Shown: positions 1 to 12,500 of the stretch, one piece after another
Layout: each line of letters opens with the position of its first letter
Position numbering within the stretch: the first letter of the stretch is position 1
DNA from: Sipunculus nudus
Taxonomy: Eukaryota; Annelida; Sipuncula; Golfingiida; Sipunculidae
Assembly (NCBI GenBank): GCA_026874595.1
Contig: CM049308.1
Location: 94,851,624 to 94,915,623 of the forward strand
Length of the DNA: 64,000 nucleotides
Direction: 5' to 3'
The notes under the pieces: generated by a model
Told to the model about the DNA's origin: nothing
Databases searched by the model: none
What the model saw: only the letters and a program-made list of their open reading frames with translations
Program-made: the position numbers and the translations under genes

Positions 1-3000
1 ATTGGATAACAATGTTATAACGTTTCACGTGAGCTGCATCTATACAATTTGTTTCGTGTGTTACCCGGCCGAGTCTTTTTCAGAACGATCGTTTGTCCGG
101 TCAACAATATGGCGGCACGCATGCATTACGGTCAATCGTGTGTTGACGTATTCAATATATTTTTTAATGAAGACACTTAAATCAATACAATGAAATAACA
201 AACACCATACAGGTATATATTTTATTTACTTAAAATGCCACATACGTAACGGGAACCCGCATCGTTTTGTGTCATGACGGATCTGGTTCAACACGGCTGA
301 GTTAGCCATACATTCAAGCCGTTTGAATATAATCACTGATAATGATGGAAATTGGGGTTTCCAGATGTTATCAAAGGAAAAAATCATTAGTATCAGTAAA
401 TATTATACCCGTAAATTCAATTATGTTTGAGTTACATTAACTGACCGGTCAATAAAGCGTTCATTATCCCCTTGTTGACTAACATATTTCCGTGATTTCA
501 CTAATACCGTGCACGTGCCGCTCCTTGATGGTAAGTTGTAACAATTAATTCAAGGGTTACTAAATTCAGTTTTAGAGCCCATTTAAGAAATTAGGTGAAT
601 AAATTCAAACTAAATTATTCTTTCTATCCTTCAGTTGTCTTTAGTCAGTTAAAATCATGCCCAATGCGACGGATTGGGACTCGTCACGCGTGCGCAAACT
701 AATCATAGTCTAATGAATTGACCCTCGTTTGACGATCTTTAACAGTGTAAAGAGTTGCTCGATTGTTATAATAATTTTCCTCAGACATTTTTAGTTTATT
801 AATTCAGTCATTTAACAAGGAATGATACTTAAAATCCATAAGTATCAGGTGGTTGGGACGCCTCTGAAGTCTGGGTGTGACCTATATTATGGACTTTTCC
901 TGAAACTAAACTTGGACAGCTACTCCCCTGGGGGATCCTAAAAGTCAGGGTGCGACTTGTAATAAGGATGCGACTTCTGCAACGACTTTTACGGTATCAC
1001 CCTCTTACAGAAAAATCAATATTAAACTCTCACTAACATAATGGACCAAGTATTTGGTTTTCAATCCCACATTTTTTGGCTGTGGGTGGTTTTGTTTTCC
1101 TGAGGAGATTCCACCAGGTTTTACTGGTCAGGGATCATAATACTTTTAAGGTTTCATCTTTCCAATAGAAAGGCATTAATTCAGGTTTGCCTATCCCCAG
1201 AAAAAAAATTTGCGTTTCTGCTACAGATGCATCCTACCACCAAATCAAAATTATATCGGAAACAGGAAAATGTAGGAGATAAGGGACTAAATCCCAGAAA
1301 GCATAAGAAATTATAGACCATTTTTATAGCAATATATATATGAAATATGGGGAATCGATTGTAGACTATCTGTAAAATATTTTGTTTTGTGTCATGTTTA
1401 TTGTTACTTATCAGCTGCTAATGTGGTAAAAACATCAAGGTATTCACCTTTCCAGTGGATAGGTACAAAATAAGAAATGCCTTTCCGTTCACGTGTTTGC
1501 GTTAAGTCATTATTACTGCCCCTGCTGATAGTAAACTTGATGTGTAACATGAACTGACAGAGCCTCTGTTTTTCATCCTGGTTTGTGTGACTTGTGTTGT
1601 GCATTTATTTTAAACATTATGATGCTTAGACTGGGTCATTTTATATGATAAACTTTCTCCTGAGTTTTAGGTGATAATTGGCAATTAAGAATGTTTACTC
1701 TCAAATTTAAGAGCGTACATGACGCATTACATCGTCTTTTGGACAAGGTGTGTGTTAGTTGCTACAGACATGGCATAACGTAACTATTGACTTCAAAATA
1801 TGGTACTGTCAGGTGGATTTACTGGAGGTTGGCCGTGGGGAGAGGTTCTACTGAGGTTCAGTAAACTCAGTGTTCATCATTAGGAAGTACACAGTGTGTT
1901 GTAGCATCTGTAATCAAGATCACATGTTAAAGATCTATCTGTATCAAGTTTGTTTGATTTCAGCGTGTCAAATTTCTAAGGCAAATGCAGGTATTGGGTT
2001 GAGCCCATCCACTTTTGTAGCTTCAGTCAGTAGCTTGATAAATGATGATGTCTGTCTTCTTGCATGCATGATTGTCTGCCAATGCTTTGCCACATGATAT
2101 AATGATGTGCATGTTGCCTTGGAAACAGCTTACAGTTATAACAATGAAGTATATATAAAATGATAACTCCACAAACAGGGGTGGATTCATGCTGAGTTTT
2201 ACGTTGTATCCTTTGTCTGCTGGCAAATATTAAAGTTTGCCTTGTGATATAAAACTCTTTTGTCCTCTTCATGATCTGCCCCTGTGACTGGTTCACGTTC
2301 AAATATTGCAGCTTACTTTGGAACTAATCCACTGAACCATTTATATACTAAACCTTGTGAACTGAGGACTTTGTGATGAGAGTTGATGGTTATACACACC
2401 AAGAATCATTTCAGTTGATTGTGGCGGCTTTATTAACCAGCACCTCTTAACCAGCACCTCTTAACTACACTGTTAAATACACAATCAGATAATTACAGTA
2501 TGGTCTCATCAGTGTTAATAACAAACTTACACGTTTCACAAATCTCATATGTAACACAATAAAATTAACAAAATAATGCATTAAATATTAGTAATCACCC
2601 AAAGAACTTTTTGATGTTGTGGATAATTATTTGTGGATAATAATTATATAATCAAATTTGATGAATATTTGAGTGAAATAGATCTCTAACTTCATTCCAT
2701 ACTGTGTTAATATTGAGATTTAAGTATGGTTAACTCTGTTAATTTACAGATCTTTTAATCAATTAATGTATGATTAACTGTTAGGTTATAGGATGAATAA
2801 CAAGTCAGTACTGGGAAATATGTACTTGTACTATTTTTAGTATGTACATGTATTTACATGACTTAGTATTGATGATATATTACAATTGAATCAATGAATT
2901 TGCACCCGACTTAATTAAACAAATCAATGAATTATGTCACAAAATTCCCTCTCCATGCTCTTTTCATCCAGTGTACAGTGTATCTGTCATTTACAAGTCT

Positions 3001-3473
3001 CATTGACCTGATTGCCTCTCACTCGAGAATAATAATTTCACTGACTGATCCCTCAGCTTGTGTTTCTGTACTTGTAGCTGGTAAATCGAAGCTCAGGTCA
3101 CTGATTAAGTTCTGTATCATTCACAACAGAATCAGCATACTAGGAAATCAGTACTGCATTTGTCTGGTTTCTATAAAAATTCTAACATGCTTAATATAAA
3201 GTTATTCCTTTGCTACTAAAACATTTTATTCATTCACATATTATTAAACATTTTTATTTGAAATGTTTCTTAATATGAATTCAATTTATTGTTAACAAAA
3301 GTAGTAACTATTATGTTTGAAATATGATATAAATACAAATAAAACGAGTAATTCTTTTATATTCTTTTTTATAAGAATATTTAAAACATTGCAAATTTAG
3401 ATATTAATCTTTTCAATAGAAAAAACTGTTTGCTTGCTGTGTGTGTATTTGAGGCATGACCTTGGTTTTTCAG
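1..3473. other. AT-rich sequence, probably TTLL5 intron; possible YY1-type site near the left edge
   Basis: No TTLL5 core exon was seen. ATATGGCGGCACG at 108-120 resembles the YY1/initiator motif AANATGGCGGC found at some start sites, but the ATG frame there closes after 23 codons. The rest is AT-rich with no clear coding signal. Around 840-1005 there is a GTCGCA/CGACTT-rich stretch that may be one end of a DNA transposon. Confidence 0.3.
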
Positions 3474-3515
3474 TACAAGAACGGCACCTTCTCTGTCTAC
3501 TATGAGAATGGAGAG
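3474..3515 (+). CDS. TTLL5: Possible TTLL5 exon upstream of the YERKL block
   Basis: A 42-nt open segment sits between TTTTTCAG and GAG|GTACTC and encodes [14 protein letters not shown]. Its phase (0/0) fits the next exon at 10189. I recognise no counterpart at this place in human TTLL5, so it may be a lineage-specific exon, an exon of another transcript, or chance. The intron after it would be about 6.7 kb and hold the 41-bp array. Confidence 0.45.
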
Positions 3516-6500
3516 GTACTCACCTTTAATATATTAATATATATTTATATGTATTTACTTAAACAGTAATACGTTTGTGATGTGTGGAGGTAAACCTGCA
3601 GTGTTAAATATGGATGTTCCCAGATAATCTTATGAACACATAAATCATCTCCAGACAGGGCAGAGCTACTGTTCCTTTCTTGCAGTTGCTGTAACAGGTT
3701 GTGGTGTCAGGCTCTTTAATGCTATTATCTTGTCATTCAGTTCATTCATATTCATTCGTTGAACTAAAAAGGTTAGGAAAACTGCAGTGACAGCAAATAT
3801 ATACATTGGGGTTGGCCAGACTGTCATATGCAAACTATAACAACAAACTTTATTTTGATCCAAACAGAACCCAGTTTGCCAAAGTTGGTTCATGACGGAA
3901 GAAGATTTTTCAGAATTGTGCATTTGATCAGTTGTTTGTGTGACGCCAGTGTCCAACTGAAATTTTTGTTAAATGATAGGTTGGATATATAGCAAGAATC
4001 ATTTCTTAATAATATATTTGGAATATATTTTTGCCTTTTTCCAAACCAACACTGCAACTGTATTAAAGGAATCCTACCTTAATGCCTGTGGGATCTCACA
4101 CAATTAGGCAGAGTTAAAACTTAATCACTCAGAAGTAAACAGGTGGTGTTTGATGAGAATTCTTCTACTGATGCTACCTGTATCACTAACGAGTAGACAT
4201 ATCACATCCAAGGCTTGAGGACAGTTCAGGCCAGTAAAATCATTTGGATCGATGTGACACATAGGTTTATGTTTTGTGGTTCTGTAATTATCTTGGATCA
4301 GACTGTTCCCAGTGTATTCTGTGGTCCTTGTTATTCTGGTCTGTAATGTATACAGGGTAAGTAATTTTGGTGCATGATAGTCTTCTCACTAACTTCAGTG
4401 GTTCTTGTAATTAGCTCCAGTACAACTCTACATGTATGAGGTATGAAGAAGCTGTTCATGTGGTCTGCATGGCTGCCGTTTATTACTGTGGTGTATCATT
4501 GGCTGAATTGTATGTAGCATGGGGGCAATCATTATGATGGTGTGCTTCTTTTGATGTACTGTAAACAGGTCATTTTTACTGTGTTCATTTTCCACAAATG
4601 AACCTGGCCAGACCATTTTTTAGCATTTTTAGCTCAGCTGACTACAAGTCATCTGAGCTATAGTCATGGTCCATTGTCCATCGTCCGTCTGTCTGTCTGT
4701 CCATCTGTAGATGTGGCACGTTTTGAAAGCATAAGACCTAGAAATTCAAAATTCAGCATAATGTTAGATGTCCACAAGATCTCCTAGCAAGCCGAAAACT
4801 GGGTCTTTGCGACATCGTTCCTTTGAGAAATTAAGGAAAAACCTCAATTTTTTATTAAAAACCTATTTTCACACATAAGGACTGCCTGATATCAACACCA
4901 CTCATCTGTTTTTCCTCATATTTACCATAAATATTCCTCTATATAGTTCCTATGTACATGCCAGAAATTAAGTCTGTTTAGTATAATTTCTTTAAGTTAT
5001 GGGCCTGAACATAATGGACATTGTAAAAAATCAGGAAAAATATTTACTCACTTAACATGAAAAATTTTGAAACTAGAGTCTATTATCCCAAGTATATAAC
5101 TATGTTTAATTTAGATTCAATTGTTTACCCAAAATTAGATCTGAATTTTGTAAATATTTTAAGTTATTAGCATTAAAATAAAATCAGTACCTTCAATTTT
5201 GCCTAAGATTGACCATGACACGTTTTTTTTCCTGTAAGTACCATTGATTTAATTTTCACAGTATGTAAACATAGGTATTTAATTTGTTTAAATCTGAAAT
5301 TTGAAAATAAAAGCTTGAAAATTAGGCTAGTTATTGATTTTTTTCTTGAGGCTCTATTATAGTCATTTGCTTTGATTAAAGATTACAGATGCAGGGTCCC
5401 ACTCCAGGTCACTGGAAGTCAGCTATGCCAGGGTTTCTGATTTGTCACAGTCACCAGGTGAGATCCCCTGCTGTGACAGATGTACAGTTATTCTCATATC
5501 ACCAACCAAACCCCCCCCCCCACCCCACCCAACCCATCAAGTGTTATGCAGTAATTGTTATTGTTCTCACTGTATCTCCTTAATTGTAATGCTGTTTCCA
5601 GTCCAATATACAAAAAATTTCCTTGAAAAAGTAATTCAAGGTGTAATCCAGAAGATGCCATGTTGTGTTAATGTAGCATTTTTAAAGAAATCAGTTTTCT
5701 TTTAAATGATTTTAACAATTTAATAAAACCCATCAGTATGCTTAAATTTAAAAAAATATGAAGCATATTATGGATAAATAAAGACACAAATTAAAATTGT
5801 GAAATCTAAATCAAGTATTATTTTTATATATTTATTGGTTAGCAGATTTAAAAGATATATTTTTGGGGTAAAACATAAATGAATTTGTATGCATGATGTG
5901 GTGTTATCTGAGAAGATTGAGATTTATGATGATGCAATTGAGAATTAAGAATCAACTTAAATATTCAGATATATATGTTATATTGGAAATTTAAAGAAAT
6001 ATAAACTTATAAAAAAAAATTATCTGATAAAAAAATGAGGATCTAAGACAAACGTTTGTTCATTATTTTCCTGCCTCAGCAGAATTGGAGATCAGGCTTT
6101 GTTTGCCCTGTATGTATGTTGTTAATTAGTTATATTTCAACTGTATACATTTCATAAAATAAAAAAAATACATATATATTTAATAATATATATTATACCA
6201 AAAAAAATAGATTCAATTGAACAAATGTGTAAACTACTGAAATGTCAACAGTTAATCAAAAAGCTAACTAATGATCATGGTAATAGTACAGATCATTTGT
6301 TCACAAACTGCTCACATGCTTCAGTTTCAACATTAGGAAACACATGGTCAGGTCACAAAATATTATTTGCAACAATTTCTTGCTCAGCAAACCAATCATA
6401 TAAACCATGGCCTTTATTACCTCTTCCTCTTACTCTTACACTTTATCTCCATTCAGTATTATTTTAGATTTTTACCTTCAAGGTCAACTTCAGCTGAGCA

Positions 6501-9500
6501 CAGTGACCCATGGGTCCCTTGTTTTAATAATTTTCACATTTTGCTAATGTCTGATTGATCAGGATGTAAGTGTTAAACATAAACTGAAATTTATGGTATT
6601 TTAAGTAAGATCTGCTTTACAAACTGATTTCTGGCAGTGTTACTGTTTGCTTGATGGTTGTATGGGAGGCAGGGGTGGTTATACTGGGAAGGCATGATAT
6701 AGATGTGGATTAGATTAATTCATTTTCAAGTACTTCTTTTAAATAAACTTCATTTAAAATATACAAAACTATTTCTCTCTGTTAAGGGATGTTTCACAAT
6801 AAATAAGTCAAAATTATCTGACTTACACAATCTTTATATTTATGAGTAACAAAATTGAAAGCCTGTATTTAACAATACAACACATCAGAATCAGACACAT
6901 ATCCAGGATCCCCAGTGATGATCAGGTGAAGGTCTGTCCCATCACACAGGATCACATTCTGTTAACAGCTGCCTTCAGTTTTGTTTAAGTAACAGGTTCT
7001 TGCTAACAGATCTCTAAACCTACATCTCTTGTGATAAGTCACCATACCAGATCTCTAGACCTACATCTTTTGTGATACATCATCATACCAGATCTCTAGA
7101 CCTTCATTTCTTGTGATAAATCATCATACCAGGTCTCTAAATCTACATCTCTTGTAAGAAGTCATCAAACCAGATCTCTAGACCTACATCTGTTGTGATA
7201 AGTCATCATACAAGATCTCTAGACCTTCATCTTTTGTGATAAGTCATCATACCAGATCTCTGGACTTTCATCTCTTGTGATAAGTCATCATACAAGATCT
7301 CTAGACCTACATCTGTTGTGATAAGTCATCAAACCAGATCTCTAATCCTATACCTCTTGTGATAAGTCATCATACCAGATCTTTAAACCTGCATCTGTTG
7401 TGATAAGTCATAATACCAGATCTCTAGACCTACATCTTTTGTGGTAAGTCATCATACCAGATCTTTAGACCTTCATCTGTTGTGATAAGTCATCAAACTA
7501 GATCTCTAGACCTTCATCTTTTGTAATAAGTCATCATATAAGATCTCTAAACCTACATCTGTTGTGATAAGTTATCATACAAGATCTCTAGACCTACATC
7601 TTTTGTGATAAGTCATACCAGATCTCTAGACCTTCATCCCTTGTGATAAGTCATCATACAAGATCTCTAGACCTACATCTGTCGTGATAAGTCATCAAAC
7701 CAGATCTCTAGACCTTCACCTTTTGTGATAAGTCATCATACCAGATCTCTAGACCTACATCTGTTGTGATAAGTCATCAAACCAGATATCTATACCTTCA
7801 TCTTTTGTTATAAGTCATCATACAAGATCTCTAGCCCTACATCTGTTGTAATAAGTCATTATACAAGATCTCTAGCCCTACATCTGTTGTAATAAGTCAT
7901 TATACAAGATCTCTAGACCTACATCTTTTCTGATAAGTCATCATACAAGATCTCTAGACTTATGTCTGTTGTGATAAGTCATCAAACCAGATCTCTAGAC
8001 CTCCATCTCATGTGATAAGTCATGATACAAAAGTTCTCTAGACCTACATCTGTTGAGATAAGTCATCAAACCAGATCTCTAGGCCTTCATCTTTTGTGAT
8101 AAGTCATCATACCAGATCTCTAGACCTTCATCTCTTATTATTAGTCATCAAACCAGATCTCTAGACCTTCATCTTTTGTGATAAGTCATCATACAAGATC
8201 TCTAGACCTACATCTGATGAGATAAGTCATCAAACCAGATCTCTAGGTCTTCATCTTTTGTGATACGTCATCATACCAGATCTCTAGACCTTCATCTCTT
8301 GTGATAAGTCATCAAACCAGATCTCTAGACCTTTATCTTTTGTGATAAATCATCATACCAAATCTCTTGACCTACATCTGTTGTAATAAGTCATAATACC
8401 AGATCTCTAAGCCTTCATCTTTTGTGAAAAGTTATCATACCAGATCTCTAGACCTACATCTGTTGTGATAAGTCATCAAACCAGATCTCTAGACCATCAT
8501 CTTTTGTGATAAGTCATCATACCAGATCTCTAGACCATCTGTTGTGATAAATCATCATACCAGGTCTATAGATCTACATCTCTTGTAAGAAGTCATCATA
8601 CAGGATCTCTAGACCTACATCTGTTGTGATAAGTCATCATACAGGATCTCTAGACCTACATCTTTTGTGATAAGTCATCATACCAGATCTCTAATCCTAT
8701 ATCTCTTGTGATAAGTCATCATATCAGATCTTTAAACCTACATCTGTTGTGATAAGTCATCATACAAGATCTCTAGACCTACATCTTTTGTGATAAGTCA
8801 TCATACCAGATCTCTAGACCTACTTCTGTTGTGATAAGTCATCATACAAGATCTCTAGACCTTCATCTGTTGTGATAAGTCATCAAACCAGATCTCTTAT
8901 CCTATATCTCTTGTGATAAGTCAAAATACCAGATCTCTAGACCTACATCTTTTGTGGTAAGTCATCATACCAGATCTTTAGACCTACATCTGTTGTGATA
9001 AGTCATCAAACTAGATCTCTAGACCTTCATCTTTTGTAATAAGTCATCATATAAGATCTCTAAACCTACATCTGTTGTGATAAGTCATCATACAAGATCT
9101 CTAGACCTACATCTTTTGTGATAAGTCATACCAGATCTCTAGACCTTCATCTCTTGTGATAAGTCATCATACAAGATCTCTAGACCTACATCTGTCATGA
9201 CAAGTCATCAAACCAGATCTCTAGACCTTCACCTTTTGTGATAAGTCATCATACCAGATCTCTAGACCTACATCTGTTGTGATAAGTCATCAAACCAGAT
9301 CTCTATACCTTTATCTTTTGTTATAAGTAATCATACAAGATCTCTAGCCCTACATCTGTTGTGATAAGTCATTATACAAGATCTCTAGACCTACATCTTT
9401 TCTGATAAGTCATCATACAAGATCTCTAGACTTACGTCTGTTGAGATAAGTCATCAAACCAGATCTCTAGACCTTCATCTCATGTGATAAGTCATGATAC

Positions 9501-12500
9501 AAAAGTTCTCTAGACCTACATCTGTTGAGATAAGTCATCAAACCAGATCTCTAGGCCTTCATCTTTTGTGATAAGTCATCATACCAGATCTCTAGACCTT
9601 CATCTCTTATTATTAGTCATCAAACCAGATCTCTAGACCTTCATCTTTTGTGATAAGTCATCATACCAGATCTCTAGACCTACATCTGTTGTAGTAAGTC
9701 ATAATACCAGATCTCTAAGCCTTCATCTTTTGTGAAAAGTCATCATACCAGATCTCTAGACCTACATCTGTTGTAATAAGTCATAATACCAGATCTCTAA
9801 GCCTTCATCTTTTGTGAAAAGTCATCATTCCAGATCTCTAGACCTTCATCTTTTGTGATAAGTCATCATACCAGATCTCTAGACCTTCATCTTTTGTGAT
9901 AAGTCATCATACCAGATCTCTAGACCTTCATCTTTTGTGATAAGTCAAACCAGATCTCTAGACCTACATATTTTGCACTCAGGACATATATGTTTCCGGA
10001 CTCAGTCTGTTACTAGGAGAACCATCAAATCAGCTCACACATCATCCATGGACAGAGGGCAGGGACTATACACAGATTTAAAAATTAACAACCTTGTATT
10101 TAGTCATTTGCTTATATAGTTGTGAGTAACCTCGACCTTGTGTGTAGGTCAAGCAGTGCTGTGACCTTAACCTCATTTGACCTCTTAGGTTGATGAATGC
10201 ATGGCTAATGCTCTCCAGAGGACGCTGCAGTACGAGCGGAAGCTGAGCAGCCTTGGTCATTCTCAGCGACGACGTCAGAAACAGCGGAAGAAGCTGACGG
10301 CAGGATGCCCTGCCCCTGCAGGTATGTGCACTCTGTTTGATATCCATCATGTCATCTCTGTTGGATAAACTGAATTCTTATTTTATGTAGTTTATTTTTA
10401 AAAAAAATTGGCACAAATACAAAGAAGTAGTACAATGACCATAGATCATTCTGCTACATTACAGTACTAGTAAGTGTTAAAGGTTTTATATCATTTGGTT
10501 ATGACAAGAAAACCTCAGTTACCTGTCACCTGAGGACCCCCCAGGTAATGTGACCACATGGGTGTGACACTTACTGATGTTTTATTTCTTCTCAGGCTTT
10601 CTGACATATCATTAATATTCAGCCAAGTCACCCCAGTAACACAGCCATCTTGTAGTTTATGTTCAGCTCACCTAGTGACACAGCCATCTTGATGTTTATG
10701 TTCCTGTTAGAAGGGAAAGAAAGTGGTGTATGGGGATGGGAAATGCTCAAACACATTAAAATGTTGCTTTTAATTGTAATCTTTTCTGACCAGTTAGAAA
10801 TACTTTGAAGTAAATGTGATGGTTCTGTACAGCTAAATCAGGTGAGATCAGAGGAGCATTGGTACAGGGCATACCAGACAACAGCGACTCCACACAGACA
10901 ACAAGCGTCAAGAGAGATACAAGTAAAGAATCAACTCCAAATCCAGAGAAAACTTCACAGTCCAACCAACCCAAGCCCAAGTCAGAATCCTCTCCTGACA
11001 AAGAGGCAAAAAAAACCACAGTAATACCTGTCAATCATGAAGCACCAGCCACAGAGAAGGCCCCGCCCACTCCACAACCAGTCAAACCCAGGGAAGCCAC
11101 AGTACCCCCGATGCCCAAATATGACGTGGTGGAGTTACTACAGAAGGGTCGCACAATGAGGTCAGTCCGGTCATTATATGTGCTCTTGAATGGAGGGGGG
11201 GGGGGGAAGGGGGGGGGGGGGGGGGTGCTGAGGCATGTATGGTACCAAGGCTGTCAAATCTGATATTTTTGTCTCACACTGACTGTATGGTGTAAGTTTA
11301 TTCTTTCATTTTTATTATTTTGACAAAATAAGTAAAAAGTTAAAAAAAGTAAAAAATGTAACAGCTTGTTTAGAATGGTGTTAATACCTACTGAAACTTT
11401 TTATTTAAATGATCATTGTTTACCATGGCTGGTTTGTGTTAGTCTCAATACTATGATGCCATCAACTGACATAATTTAATCTATGCAAATGGCGGGAGTT
11501 TGTTAATAACTAAACCTTTAACCACATTATTTTAATTAACTTAATATTTATGGTCATGCTGACAGTTTCTAGTATATGATTAATCTGTACTGGTGCAGTA
11601 ACTGACAGTGTTTAAGAGATCTAATGTCTTTCATTATGACAGCATTTTATCACAAATCAGATGCTGACAGCTTTCTGAATACCGTATTTATTCCAGTTTG
11701 GCGATCCCTCTTATTTCTCGACCCCAAAAAATATTTTGAAAGCATAATTTCTAAAATAACTCTAATTTCTCGACTGCCGACGATGTTTTCTGTCGACGAT
11801 GTTAAGGTGAAATGCCTCCGTCTCTCACGGGCACCGCAGTTTTTATCTGACTAGATTCTTATTACACTGAGCATCCACATCAAACTTGCTTCCAATAAAA
11901 TTTATGAAGATACAAAGATGCGTTTTTCATAATATATAAACATGATAAAGCGTTCAAGAACCAAATGGGTGTCCGTGACGAAGCAAACTCGTGTACCATT
12001 CCTGGTACGCACGTGGCGCGTGTGCAATTCACGTGGGATCTTCAGCAATAATATTTACAAGATACTGCGAAGCACGCGTGGTGGAACAACTGTGTTACAG
12101 GTGGAACTGTCATCTTAGTTAAGTTTAAACGACCCCGGTTAGTTTTTGGATGGGTGACCGCTCGTACCAAACGGGGCCCGATCGAGGGCACGCGAGCTAG
12201 GACCATTTCCAGTCGTATGTATTTTAACGCGCCTTTACTTTCCTATATTTATTACATATTATGCAAATAAAAGTTATCTGATAATAGGCAGTTATTTTGT
12301 ATAAAGTCTTCTTCCAACTTGATGCAGGTGCTTGTCCCTTTTCGGCCCGCCGATATCGCCGCCTGGCAGGTTAACTTGAAACAACTGGTGGTTACATATG
12401 TTGCCGTCTATGTCAAGTGATCGTATCTATACGCGAAGTAGTGATCATTTTGTAAAGTGATTGAGCTCAGTTTGATTAATCATTTGCGGACTGCGTATAA

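Noticed and set aside
840-1005. Possible end of a GTCGCA-type DNA transposon
   Set aside because: Only one end was suspected (CGACTTTTACGGTA); no matching second terminus was found.
3666-3956. 96-codon minus-strand ORF with a hydrophobic stretch
   Set aside because: No family resemblance, no splice or promoter context, and inside the likely TTLL5 intron.
7008-9975. CRISPR-like regular repeat
   Set aside because: Units abut without unique spacers, in a eukaryotic intron.
10078-10350. 90-codon minus-strand ORF
   Set aside because: Antisense shadow of the TTLL5 exon at 10189-10321.
12135-12168. Functional 5S rRNA gene
   Set aside because: Only the 3'-half-like segment is present, with mismatches, inside a mobile element.
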